Origin: Thermofilaceae archaeon
GTDB taxonomy: Archaea; Thermoproteota; Thermoprotei; Thermofilales; Thermofilaceae
Assembly (NCBI GenBank): GCA_026986905.1
Contig: JALSNQ010000007.1
Coordinates: 1-46,971 of the forward strand
Direction: 5' to 3'
DNA length: 46,971 nucleotides
The position numbers and the translations under genes were made by a program. Shown in pieces: positions 28,661-37,484 of the stretch (position 1 is the first letter of the stretch; each line of letters starts with the position of its first letter). Under the pieces are notes generated by a model. The model saw only the letters and a program-made list of their open reading frames with translations, searched no databases and was not told the origin of the DNA.

Positions 28661-29296
28661 ATGTCGACGTTGATGTCCCTGAAGAGGAGCGTCGTGAAGC
28701 AGGGGCTACAGTACATGATGCTGTACGAGTATCTTCAGCGGCAGTTTGTGAGAGCGAATTTCGTCGACGTGCAGTTCTTTAAGACGCCGATAGGCACCAG
28801 GGTTATCATATACGCGGGGATCCCCGGCATCGTGATAGGTAAGAGGGGCGCAAACATTAAGCGGGTCGCCGAGGTATTGGAGAAGGAGTTCGGAATCGAC
28901 AACCCGCAGATAGACGTCGTAGAAGTGCCTAACCAGGACCTCAACGCTAAGATTATGTCTTACAGGATAGCGAGGGCGCTGGTACGCGGCATAAAGTTCC
29001 GTAGGGCGGCGCGCATTGCCCTGCGGCGCATAATGAATGCGGGGGCCCGCGGCGCCGAGATAGTAATCAGCGGCAAGCTTACCAGTCAGAGGCACCGTAC
29101 AGAGCGGTTTACGGAGGGATTTCTGCCTAAAGCTGGTGAGCCTAAGAAGCAGTTGGTCGACGAGGCCGTGACGCACGTGTTGATGAAGCTCGGCATGTAT
29201 GGGATAAAGGTTAGAATAATGAAGCAGGCAAAGATGCCTGACATTATAGAGGTTAAGACTCCCGAGGTGGTGGAGGGTGGCGCTGCTGAGGCCTAA
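28661..29296 (+). CDS. rps3: Ribosomal protein S3
   Basis: KH domain 'VIIYAGIPGIVIGKRGANIKRVAEVLEKEFGIDNPQIDV', 'GARGAEIVISGKLTSQRHRTERF'. Confidence 0.97.
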   Translation: MSTLMSLKRSVVKQGLQYMMLYEYLQRQFVRANFVDVQFFKTPIGTRVIIYAGIPGIVIGKRGANIKRVAEVLEKEFGIDNPQIDVVEVPNQDLNAKIMSYRIARALVRGIKFRRAARIALRRIMNAGARGAEIVISGKLTSQRHRTERFTEGFLPKAGEPKKQLVDEAVTHVLMKLGMYGIKVRIMKQAKMPDIIEVKTPEVVEGGAAEA

Positions 29297-29492
29297 GGAG
29301 ATACGTGAGATGAGCCGTGAAGAGCGCCTGGAGAAGCTTAAGGAGCTTAGGGGGGAGCTTGCCAGGCTGAGGGTGCAGGCGCACAGGGGCAGCCTGGAGA
29401 ACCCGGGGCGGATCAGGGAGATCAGGAGGGCTATCGCAAGGATACTTACCATAGAGCGCGAGGAGGAGCTTAAAAAGGCCGGCGAGGGTTGA
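29277..29492 (+). CDS. rpl29: Ribosomal protein L29
   Basis: 'LRPKEIREMSREERLEKLKELRGELARLRVQAHRGSLENPGRIREIRRAIARILTI'. Confidence 0.94.
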   Translation: MALLRPKEIREMSREERLEKLKELRGELARLRVQAHRGSLENPGRIREIRRAIARILTIEREEELKKAGEG

Positions 29493-29773
29493 GGCACACT
29501 CCTCGTAACATTATAAGACACGAGCTAATCGGGCTGAAGGTGGAGGTAGTCGAGTCGGCTAACGAGTTTTTGGTTGGGATAAGCGGTCTTGTACTCGACG
29601 AGACGCGTAACATGCTCCTTATTGGGGAGCCCGGCAAACGTAAAAGGTGGGTTCCTAAACGGGGAACCCTTTTCAGGATCTGGCTCCCAGACGGTTTGAG
29701 GGTGCTTGTTGAGGGAGACGTTATCGTTGGGCGGCCAGAGGACAGGCTGAAGAAGAAGCTGTATAAGTGGTAA
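29489..29773 (+). CDS. rnp1: RNase P protein component 1 (Rpp29)
   Basis: 'IIRHELIGLKVEVVESANEFLVGISGLVLDETRNMLLI...VPKRGTLFRIWLPDG'; canonical position after L29. Confidence 0.93.
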   Translation: MRHTPRNIIRHELIGLKVEVVESANEFLVGISGLVLDETRNMLLIGEPGKRKRWVPKRGTLFRIWLPDGLRVLVEGDVIVGRPEDRLKKKLYKW

Positions 29774-29841
29774 CGGTCCCAGCTTGTGACGAGCGAATAA
29801 GGTTTATTTACACCGGTTATCTAGGGTGATGGGAGCTACTT

Positions 29842-30183
29842 ATGGGTCAGAAACCCGCTGTACGCGACATAGGGATACCCGGAGTGAAGCCTCCGGAAAA
29901 GACGTGTAACGACCCTCTTTGCCCATGGCATGGGAAGCTGCCCGTTCGGGGGCAGGTGATGAGGGTTCGCGTGGTAAAGTTGAAGATGCATAGGACGGCC
30001 GTTGTGGAGCACGAGTACCTCTACTATGACAAGAAGTACATGAGGTATGAGAAGCGTAGGAAGAAGAAGAGGGTCCACGTGCCCCCTTGCATAGACGTGA
30101 AGCCGGGCGACGTAGTGGTCATAGGCGAGACGAGACCTATATCAAAATCCGTCTCATTCGTCGTTCTAGGTAAGGCTGAGTAG
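29842..30183 (+). CDS. rps17: Ribosomal protein S17
   Basis: 'DPLCPWHGKLPVRGQVMRVRVVKLKMHRTAVVEHEYLYYDKKYMRYEKR'. Confidence 0.95.
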   Translation: MGQKPAVRDIGIPGVKPPEKTCNDPLCPWHGKLPVRGQVMRVRVVKLKMHRTAVVEHEYLYYDKKYMRYEKRRKKKRVHVPPCIDVKPGDVVVIGETRPISKSVSFVVLGKAE

Positions 30184-30193
30184 GTGGTGGTGA

Positions 30194-30619
30194 ATGGCGA
30201 AAAGAGGCCCGAAGGCTGTAGGCGTATCATACAGGCTTGACCTCACGCCAGGGCTCTTCATGGAGAGCCTGGTGAAGGTGGCTGACAACTCCGGCGCGAC
30301 CCTGGCCAAGGTGATAGGTGTGCCCCACTATAAGAGCGTCTGGCGCCGTGTACCCGGTGCGGCTGTAGGGGACATGGTGGTCGTGTCTATAAGGGCCGGG
30401 AAGCCCGAACTGCGTAAACAGGTTATGCGGGCGGTCGTGATACGGCAGCGTAGGCCTTACCGTAGGGCCGACGGCACCTGGATAGCCTTTGAGGACAACG
30501 CGGTCGTTATAGTCACGCCTGACGGCGATCCCCGCGGGACAGAGATTAGGGGGCCACTGGCCAAGGAGGCTGCGGAGCGCTGGCCACGCTTGGCGCCTAT
30601 GGCTAGCATAATAATCTAG
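30194..30619 (+). CDS. rpl14: Ribosomal protein L14
   Basis: '[51 protein letters not shown]'. Confidence 0.96.
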   Translation: MAKRGPKAVGVSYRLDLTPGLFMESLVKVADNSGATLAKVIGVPHYKSVWRRVPGAAVGDMVVVSIRAGKPELRKQVMRAVVIRQRRPYRRADGTWIAFEDNAVVIVTPDGDPRGTEIRGPLAKEAAERWPRLAPMASIII

Positions 30620-30623
30620 AGCC

Positions 30624-31286
30624 TTGATAGACCTCAAATTCCAGCTTGTTTATCGTGTATTGTTGAAGTGCCTGGTGGAGGAGGGGAGCTGTAGTTATCG
30701 GAGGCTCTCCGAAGCCTCAGGGCTACCTGAAAGTGTCGTTAGGGAAGCTCTGGACTACCTCTCCGTGAATCTGGGAAGCGTTGACGTGACAGGACTTGTG
30801 ATTGCTGCGTGGAAGCGTGGATTTAACGTGGTTGACCTAGCCTTGGAGATGGGGTGGCGCGACCTAGAGGCACTATGCGCCACGGTCTTCGAGGAGGCTG
30901 GGTTTCGCGTTTACCGGAATTTAAGGTTTAAGTGCTGTGGAAGGCGATTCGAGGTCGACGTGGTGGCGGCTAATGAGGGCTTAGTCCTCGTCGCAGACTG
31001 TAAGAGGTGGAGCCGTGCTAGGAGAAGTAAGCTACTTGAGGCTGTAGAGGAGCAGAGGAAGAGGGCTGAGGCGCTGGCATCGGTTCTGCATTCGGTGCCG
31101 CTACCACTAAAGGGTGGAAGGTATAGAGTGTGCCCCCTAGTAATATCCCTGTATGGTGTAGGTGAAAAACTGCATGAAGGCGTGCCCGTAGTTTCGCTTT
31201 ACGAGTTGAGGGGTTTTCTAGGCGGGCTTGAAGCTGCGTTGCCCGATCTAAGGTGCTATCCTGGCGTTAAAAATAGTCTCGTGTAG
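30624..31286 (+). CDS. wHTH + PD-(D/E)XK (restriction-endonuclease-like) fold protein
   Basis: N-terminal HTH-like 'SYRRLSEASGLPESVVREALDYLS'; C-terminal 'RRFEVDVVAANEGLVLVADCKRW' (EVD...DCK) nuclease motif. Confidence 0.65.
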   Translation: MIDLKFQLVYRVLLKCLVEEGSCSYRRLSEASGLPESVVREALDYLSVNLGSVDVTGLVIAAWKRGFNVVDLALEMGWRDLEALCATVFEEAGFRVYRNLRFKCCGRRFEVDVVAANEGLVLVADCKRWSRARRSKLLEAVEEQRKRAEALASVLHSVPLPLKGGRYRVCPLVISLYGVGEKLHEGVPVVSLYELRGFLGGLEAALPDLRCYPGVKNSLV

Positions 31287-31420
31287 GCTGCATACTTGCG
31301 TAAAGCTAGGCTCCAGTGTATCAAATGCAACCCGCTGGGAAATGTTATATAAAAACTATATGCGAAAAACGTAAATCAAAAAATGAATATAATGGCCAAT
31401 AATTTATTTTACTGAGAAGT

Positions 31421-32416
31421 ATGCCGATAAAATTTCTACCGTGCAGAGAGACGCCTCCTTCTCTCGGGAAAAAGGTTGCGATAGTCGGTGCGGGGCCAGC
31501 CGGGCTTGCGGCTGCAGGCACCCTAATCTGCAAGGGATACGAGGTGCACGTGTATGACAATCAGCCAGAGCCCGGCGGAATGCTGATTTTCGCCATTCCA
31601 GAATTCAGGATACCCAAAGACGGCGTCAGGGAGAGTGTCCGGAGCCTTGCCGATGCAGGCGTTGTCTTCCATCAGGGGGTTAATGTCGGCAAGGACGTTA
31701 AGGTGGATGAACTCTTGGGAAAATACGACGCGGTTATAATAGCGACTGGTACGTGGGAGGGACGGCGGCTAAAAATACCTGGGGAGGACTTGCCTGGAGT
31801 ATATAACGCGTTAGACTGGATTATACGCTACATGAAGTATAAGCTAGGCTACGCCGAGGTATCCCCGCCGCCGCTCCAGGGTAGGGTGGCTATAATAGGC
31901 GCTGGCTTGACGGCTGTCGATATAGCTGAGCTGGCGAAGCTCGATTTCGACGCGACGCCCATAATAGTCTATAGGAGGCCGATAGGGATCTCGCCCGCGA
32001 AGTTCATGGTGAAACACTTGGAGAAGATAGGGGTCGAGTTCATTGAATGTGCGCAGCCAGTAGCGGTTCTGGGAGAGGGAAAAGCTGAGAAGCTGCGTCT
32101 GATAAAGACGAAGCCCACTAAATCTAGGAGGGAACATGTAGAGTACATACCCGGCTCGGAGTTCGAGATAGAAGTTGACGCCGTGGTGCCCGCGATAGGC
32201 CTCCACGCTACACCGCCCCATAGCCTGAAAAGCCTTGGCGTAGAGTTTAATCCAAATGGCACAATAAAAGTTGATGAGAATAATATGACGAATGTGCCCG
32301 GCCTCTTCGCTGCAGGAGATGTGGCCCAGGGCCCATCCAACATAGGTCTCGCCATGAAGAGCGGTAAAAAAGCCGCCGAGGGAGTACACCGCTACCTCAC
32401 CGGCAGCGGCGCGTAA
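31421..32416 (+). CDS. FAD/NAD(P)-dependent oxidoreductase, GltD-like, lacking the N-terminal Fe-S domain
   Basis: 'VAIVGAGPAGLAAAGTLICKGYEVHVYDNQPEPGGMLIFAIPEFRIPK', 'VAIIGAGLTAVDIA', 'GLFAAGDVAQGPSNIGLAMKSGKKAAEGV'. Confidence 0.9.
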   Translation: MPIKFLPCRETPPSLGKKVAIVGAGPAGLAAAGTLICKGYEVHVYDNQPEPGGMLIFAIPEFRIPKDGVRESVRSLADAGVVFHQGVNVGKDVKVDELLGKYDAVIIATGTWEGRRLKIPGEDLPGVYNALDWIIRYMKYKLGYAEVSPPPLQGRVAIIGAGLTAVDIAELAKLDFDATPIIVYRRPIGISPAKFMVKHLEKIGVEFIECAQPVAVLGEGKAEKLRLIKTKPTKSRREHVEYIPGSEFEIEVDAVVPAIGLHATPPHSLKSLGVEFNPNGTIKVDENNMTNVPGLFAAGDVAQGPSNIGLAMKSGKKAAEGVHRYLTGSGA

Positions 32417-32450
32417 AAAATATCACCATGCTATTCCCATCATTTTGAGA

Positions 32451-32561
32451 GGGCCCGTGGTCTAGTGGTAGGATACCCGTATCTGCGGGCTTAATGCCGC
32501 CCTCACAGTCTGCCGATGGGATCGGCGGTGGTCCCGGGTTCAAGTCCCGGCGGGCCCACCA
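32451..32561 (+). tRNA. tRNA-Val(CAC) with two introns: about position 25/26 and 37/38
   Basis: GGGCCCG/CGGGCCC; GGTAGGAT[ACCCGTATCTGCGGGCTTA]-type insertion then CCGCC-CTCACA[..]-GGCGG; encoded CCA. Confidence 0.88.
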
Positions 32562-32662
32562 ATCCCCTTTTCTTAATCTCTATGCCTTAGAATGAGGCGC
32601 TAGGCATACGTGTTTTGTATCTTAATGCTTAGGGCGTTGGAAGCGAGGTGTATTTAAAAACA

Positions 32663-32803
32663 TGGTGGGCCGGCGGGGACTCGAACCCCGGGCGTCCGTG
32701 ACGGTGCAGCTATGCACCGCCTCTGCGGGTCTGGAGCCTCGATCAACCCCCGGAGATACCCCGGGGTGTTGGCCGCCGCTCTACCTAGCTGAGCTACCGG
32801 CCC
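32663..32803 (-). tRNA. tRNA-Trp(CCA) with two non-canonical introns: 5' anticodon stem and variable loop
   Basis: GGCGG[CCAACACC...GATCGAG]GCTCCAGACCCGC then about 27-nt insertion AGGCGGTGCATAGCTGCACCGTCACGG before the T-arm. Confidence 0.9.
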
Positions 32804-32865
32804 TGAGGCCCTACCCGGGCCTCCTCTATCTCTATGGACGAGGGGGCATAAACTTTTTGCCTCAT

Positions 32866-33207
32866 CTAGTAGGTTGGCTGGTCGACTTTCCACTCGTCCC
32901 CCTCTTTAACAAGATAGATGGGTACCGGCAGGCCCAGTTTTCTCCCATCTTCCGTGACGCGTTGGAAGAAGAGTTTTGCACGCCTTCCTTGGATGTACCC
33001 TATGCGTTGGAGCCTGTATGTCACCCCTTTCTCCGCCATTTTCCTGCCGGCGCGCCACCAAAAGTATAATGGCCCCCTCTTTACATCCCCTACTCTACGT
33101 AGATCCGATTTCAGCGTAGAAATCCAGGCTTCTTCTTCTCCCCGTATAATCGAGGCGTAGTGCAGCTCGGCCACCTCTATTGCACGCTCTTCCTCTGCTT
33201 CACCCAT
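32866..33207 (-). CDS. Hypothetical protein (limiting similarity to NTF2/SnoaL-like small domains; unverified)
   Basis: 113 aa ORF 'AIEVAELHYASIIRGEEEAWISTLKSDLRRVGD...'. Confidence 0.5.
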   Translation of the reverse strand: MGEAEEERAIEVAELHYASIIRGEEEAWISTLKSDLRRVGDVKRGPLYFWWRAGRKMAEKGVTYRLQRIGYIQGRRAKLFFQRVTEDGRKLGLPVPIYLVKEGDEWKVDQPTY

Positions 33208-33297
33208 AATAGAGTTCTCGGGGAAACGTCATAATATATTCGAAGTAGTAGGGGGGAGGAAATCTTTAAAATAGTGAAAGATGGCCATAACTCTGGA

Positions 33298-33429
33298 GCC
33301 CCGGTAGCTCAGCCGGTAGGCCTCTGTGGGCCGCCAGCGACGGCCTCGTACGGGCCTGTAGCTGAGGGGGTTCGAGGCCAGCCCTGGGAAAGCCGTAGGT
33401 CCCGGGTTCGAGTCCCGGCCGGGGCTCCA
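33298..33429 (+). tRNA. tRNA-Thr(CGT) with two introns: in the D-stem (about 22/23) and at 37/38
   Basis: Removing GCCTCTGTGGGCCGCC and about 38 nt after CTCGTA restores GCCCCGGTAGCTCAGCCGGTAGAGCGACGGCCTCGTAAGCCGTAGGTCCCGGGTTCGAGTCCCGGCCGGGGCTCCA; T73 typical of Thr. Confidence 0.9.
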
Positions 33430-33541
33430 TTATTAATCGTCGCTTGCTTCTCCACGAGTATGCCAACGTGGTTCCCGTGTTATTTAGAGCGTGCGCTGGT
33501 CGACGTAGACCTCGTACCCCGGGATCTCGGAGTAGAAGAAG

Positions 33542-33670
33542 TGGTGGGCCGGCCGGGATTTGAACCCGGGAGTGGGGCCCAGCGCCCGGAGGCGTGGGAC
33601 CCCCCGGTTATCAGCGTCACCCACCCGGCACAGGGGTGTCGGGTGCTCCACCGGGCTGAGCCACCGGCCC
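33542..33670 (-). tRNA. tRNA-Ile(GAT) with two non-canonical introns: 5' anticodon stem and variable loop
   Basis: ACCCG[ACACCCCTGTGCCGGGTGGGTGAC]GCTGATAACCGGG then extra sequence CACGCCTCCGGGCGCTGGGCCC-like before CCGGGTTCAAATCCCGG. Confidence 0.88.
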
Positions 33671-33865
33671 CTAGGCACATTTTTGCCTATGAAGGTTTTA
33701 TTTCTTATCCCGCTCCACGATCATGCGTGTCCCGGGCGGGGGATACCGCCTTTCATAGGCCCCTGGTGAGGGTCTCGGGCGGCGACCGTCGCCCGGGCTA
33801 GTTAGATAGTAGACGCGCAGTAGTTTATATCTCTCCACGCTAATCCTTCTGAGTGGTGGTGTGCT

Positions 33866-34234
33866 GTGGACGATGAGCTTGAGATTATTAAACGTAGAAA
33901 ACTGCTGGAGCTTCAGAAGCGTCTACTTGAGAAGACTAAGAAGAAGGCTGAGCCGGAAAAACCCGACTTTTACAGCCTGTTTTTGTCTAGCTTGACAGAT
34001 GATGGCAGAGAGATGTTCGGGAAGGCTCTGGACCAGTATGGTGACGCAGCCGCTAGGGTGGGTGAAAGTATAGGGAGGCTTATATACGCGGGGAGGATTA
34101 GGGGCAGGCTCGGCGCCGAGGAGATATACTGGATTTTCAGGGAAATAGGTATGCCCATTAGGCTTGAGACGAGGATAGTGTATAAGAAAAGGGGGGAGGT
34201 GAAGAGTATCAGCGACATGTTGAAGGAGGAGTAG
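33866..34234 (+). CDS. Small charged protein with PDCD5/DUF122-like N-terminus
   Basis: 'MDDELEIIKRRKLLELQKRLLEKTKKK' resembles the N-terminus of archaeal PDCD5 DNA-binding proteins; C-terminus not recognised. Confidence 0.4.
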   Translation: MDDELEIIKRRKLLELQKRLLEKTKKKAEPEKPDFYSLFLSSLTDDGREMFGKALDQYGDAAARVGESIGRLIYAGRIRGRLGAEEIYWIFREIGMPIRLETRIVYKKRGEVKSISDMLKEE

Positions 34235-34311
34235 TGGATGACTTTGGAGCGGCGGGGATCGTGGGAAGAGCTATATACTTGTTTCCTGGTGTAGCTAGGG
34301 AGGTGTAGAAT

Positions 34312-34620
34312 TTGGCTAAGGCCAAGAAGATAATAATCGTTGGAGCCTCTTGGGCGCCGTTTTACAGCAAGCTCAAGAAGATATGTAAGGAGATCGCGGA
34401 GGAGAAAGGGCTGGAGTTTGAAGAGAAGATAGAGGACTACATGTTCCTCATGAAGTATGGAGAAAAGGACGAGCTCGGGGGTGCAGACATCCCGCAGGTC
34501 TTCGTAGAGTTCGATGACGGCACTATAAAGCATGTGTTGACGAAGGTTCCTGTGGCAGGAAGTACGCCGGATTTCGAGGCTGCGAAAAAGGCTATACTTG
34601 ACGCAGTGGAGGGGCAGTAG
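34312..34620 (+). CDS. Thioredoxin-fold-like protein without CXXC, hypothetical
   Basis: 'KIIIVGASWAPFYSKLKKICKEIAEEKG...DIPQVFVEFDDGTIKHVLTKVP' follows thioredoxin topology (cis-Pro like IPQ) but lacks CxxC. Confidence 0.5.
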   Translation: MAKAKKIIIVGASWAPFYSKLKKICKEIAEEKGLEFEEKIEDYMFLMKYGEKDELGGADIPQVFVEFDDGTIKHVLTKVPVAGSTPDFEAAKKAILDAVEGQ

Positions 34621-37108
34621 CCTTCTTTGCGCCGCCCATGAAGCTTTCAAGGCCCCTGCCCCCCATTATTTCGTCGAAAGATATGTCGAGCGCATCTAGT
34701 ATCTGTTCTAGCGTCGTGCGGAGTGCTTCCACGTACTTCTCGGTATCCACTTCATCTATGCGCGCTAGCTGAACGGGCTTTACTCCTTCTTTGTCGCGGG
34801 TCTTCACAAAGCTGACGATCTCTCCCACTTCTATCTTGCCGCGGTACGGTAGAAGCTGTTTCGCGGCTTTTACATGCTGGGGCGTGTTCTTGGTGTACTC
34901 GCTAAGGGGCTTTGTCAGCGCCACTTTGAAGGCCAGCTGGTTCAGCGGTATGTTCTTCTTTTCGAGATCGATGTATGTTTCCCTCACGGCCTCCTTTATT
35001 TTGTCAAGGCTTTTCTCGAAACTTTCCATGTTCTCCGCGTCTGCTAGAATCTCTACAAGCTTGTAGAAGAGTTGCTTTATAAACTCGGGAGTGTTCCTCT
35101 TTTTACCCGTCAGGCCCTTTATGTCGGGCTTCCCCTCTTTCAGCATTCCAAGGTAGTTCTTCTTCCTACGGCTAAACACAACCCACTTATACTCCTTATC
35201 GATGCCTAGGTCGATCTGCAGCTCCTCCAGGCTTCTCCTTATTATCTCCTCAACCTGTTCAGGAGAGGGGTTCCAGAGGAAAAGGCTGTCGGTGTCGCCA
35301 TAAAGTACTGGCAACCCCATCTTCAAAGCCATCTCCATCGTTTTTAGGATACTATATCTTCCCAGCGCGGTGGTGCTTTCTGCTACTGGCGGACAGTAAA
35401 GTGGGAAGCTCTCCGCGCCGAATACGCCGTAGCTAGCGTTTATAAACACCTTCAACGCCGCCTGGACGACCTTGTACTGGGCCCTAAGCAGCGGGTCTTC
35501 CGTCTTCTTCGAAAGAGGCTTGTAAATGTATACTCTGAGATCCCTTAGTATTCCTACAAGCGTCGACATCATACCCCGTTTACGCCTACATACCCAGTGT
35601 GGTGTGCCGGGAACCTTGTTGTCCCTGCACTCAGGGTGGGGGCAGTTCACCGTCTCATAGCTCAGGTTCCACGTCTTTATAACGCTTGGATACAGGCTCG
35701 CGAAGTCTACCACTACCACGTTAAAGTAGACGCCGGGAACGGGGTCTATGACTATGGCGCCCATATACTTTTTGCCTTTAATGACGGCCTTAGTCACCGT
35801 CTTGCCCTTCAACGCCATTATGTCCTCGGGATTCGGTATGAGCCAGCCCCTCTGCCTGTGCTCGTAGTAGAAGAGGTTCCTTATCCAGGCGGAAATATTG
35901 TGCCTTGTCAGGTCGTCGAGAGGGAGCTTCGATATCCTCATCATGAGAACTATAAGCTTCATTACAAGGTCGTCGTTGAATGAAGTTAGCTTGTAGGTGA
36001 TCTCCGCGTCCCTGAAGCTGTACTCCGCGAGCTTCTGGGGGGTCATCTCCGAGATCGGTTCTTCATGTTTAACCTTCCCCTCCCCTAGGAGAGCCGTGGC
36101 TATCTCGTCTAGTGTTCTACCCTCACGGTATTTGTTGGCGAAGGCGTAGACTCTCATGGATCTGTTGGTGAAAAACTTGTAGAGGTCAAGGTGTATGCCG
36201 GGCTTCACTCTCGTCTCATCGCTGTGTGCAGTGTACTCTATCGGTACGTCGTCTTCTCTAAAGCCCAGTTTTAGAGCCCTGTTGTATAGATACGGCATAT
36301 CGAAGTGGTCGCCGTTAAATGTTATAACTATAGGATAGCTCCGTATAAGATTGAAAGTAGCGGCTAGAAGCTCTCTCTCACTCTCAAACACCGTTATCTC
36401 GCCGCCCTCAACATTCACGCCGGCCATCTCGCCCCTCTTTAACATGTACACGCCCCGTTTGCCGTCTGAGGAATAATACGATACGGCTATTACGGGGTAG
36501 GCTGCTTCACGGGGGTTTGGTACAAGGCCTGCCGTAGACTCTACTTCTATGTCTATGGCTATCCGGCGGAGATGGGGTATGGGCGCCTCGAAGAGCAGTG
36601 CCCACTCCATAGCCTCCTTTGCCAGGTGTTTGTCCTTGTATATTCCCGAGATCTTCTCCTCCATTTTTTCGGAAATCCTATTTACGGCTAAAACAGGGAC
36701 ACCGTTTTTAAGTATATACGGCATCCCGGGCAGCAGGTGGTTATCGTATATGTAGTTGTGAGTATATTTTATCCTAGCCTCCCAGGCGTGGCCCTTAAGG
36801 ATGTCTCTAAGGCTGTTCCTTGCGCCTCCCACTGAAAGGGGGTCCAGCGCCTCAACTTTAGTCATCAACACCCATTGATCCCTAAGTGCATCGTACCTCT
36901 CGACCACATCGAGCCTGTTGAATCCCTTATTCTTGAGAACCTCCGGGTATTCTTCAAGTATTTTATTCGGAGGTAGATCCGAAAGCAGATAGGGTTTATG
37001 ACCCCAGGGGTCGGGTATATCGACTATACCCCCCCTCTCTTCGTCATAGAATATTAAATGGGCCCGCCTCTCCCTTCCCTCATACTTCACAGAGAGGAGG
37101 TATAGCAT
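34592..37108 (-). CDS. polB: Family B DNA polymerase
   Basis: Exo I 'IAIDIEVES', Pol A 'DFASLYPSVIKTWNLSYETV', Pol B 'KVFINASYGVFGAES', Pol C 'YGDTDSLFLW'. Confidence 0.97.
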   Translation of the reverse strand: MLYLLSVKYEGRERRAHLIFYDEERGGIVDIPDPWGHKPYLLSDLPPNKILEEYPEVLKNKGFNRLDVVERYDALRDQWVLMTKVEALDPLSVGGARNSLRDILKGHAWEARIKYTHNYIYDNHLLPGMPYILKNGVPVLAVNRISEKMEEKISGIYKDKHLAKEAMEWALLFEAPIPHLRRIAIDIEVESTAGLVPNPREAAYPVIAVSYYSSDGKRGVYMLKRGEMAGVNVEGGEITVFESERELLAATFNLIRSYPIVITFNGDHFDMPYLYNRALKLGFREDDVPIEYTAHSDETRVKPGIHLDLYKFFTNRSMRVYAFANKYREGRTLDEIATALLGEGKVKHEEPISEMTPQKLAEYSFRDAEITYKLTSFNDDLVMKLIVLMMRISKLPLDDLTRHNISAWIRNLFYYEHRQRGWLIPNPEDIMALKGKTVTKAVIKGKKYMGAIVIDPVPGVYFNVVVVDFASLYPSVIKTWNLSYETVNCPHPECRDNKVPGTPHWVCRRKRGMMSTLVGILRDLRVYIYKPLSKKTEDPLLRAQYKVVQAALKVFINASYGVFGAESFPLYCPPVAESTTALGRYSILKTMEMALKMGLPVLYGDTDSLFLWNPSPEQVEEIIRRSLEELQIDLGIDKEYKWVVFSRRKKNYLGMLKEGKPDIKGLTGKKRNTPEFIKQLFYKLVEILADAENMESFEKSLDKIKEAVRETYIDLEKKNIPLNQLAFKVALTKPLSEYTKNTPQHVKAAKQLLPYRGKIEVGEIVSFVKTRDKEGVKPVQLARIDEVDTEKYVEALRTTLEQILDALDISFDEIMGGRGLESFMGGAKKATAPPLRQV

Positions 37109-37330
37109 TTAAAACCCCCTCGTAAACCGCTCGGTTTTCCAAACATTTTTCCTATATGCTTTTTTGAATTCCTTATAGTGTTTCCTGCATAAATATACGC
37201 GTCTAGAGTCCGGGTTCTTTAACTTAAAACCTACCTTGCTTTCTTCAATCTTCTCCCGTGAGACCGAGCGTACAGCCTTCTCCTCGCACCCTTCTACGCT
37301 GCATACTTCGCCCTTAGATACGCGTCCCAT
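37109..37330 (-). CDS. Small Cys/His (putative zinc-binding) protein abutting polB
   Basis: 73 aa, 'CSVEGCEEKAV...YLCRKHYKEF' CX4C...CX2H; stop TAA directly followed by polB ATG. Confidence 0.7.
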   Translation of the reverse strand: MGRVSKGEVCSVEGCEEKAVRSVSREKIEESKVGFKLKNPDSRRVYLCRKHYKEFKKAYRKNVWKTERFTRGF

Positions 37331-37484
37331 AATTCAACCTAAGGGGATACACGTGTGGAGTGTTATAACATTATTTCGCAGGGTAGCCTGAACGTAATAC
37401 CCCTCTTTTACCCGGAGCCTTCGTTAGAAGAGTTGTAACAATGAATTGGGGCGGCGTGTCTGAAGAGGAATAAATACCACGGTT

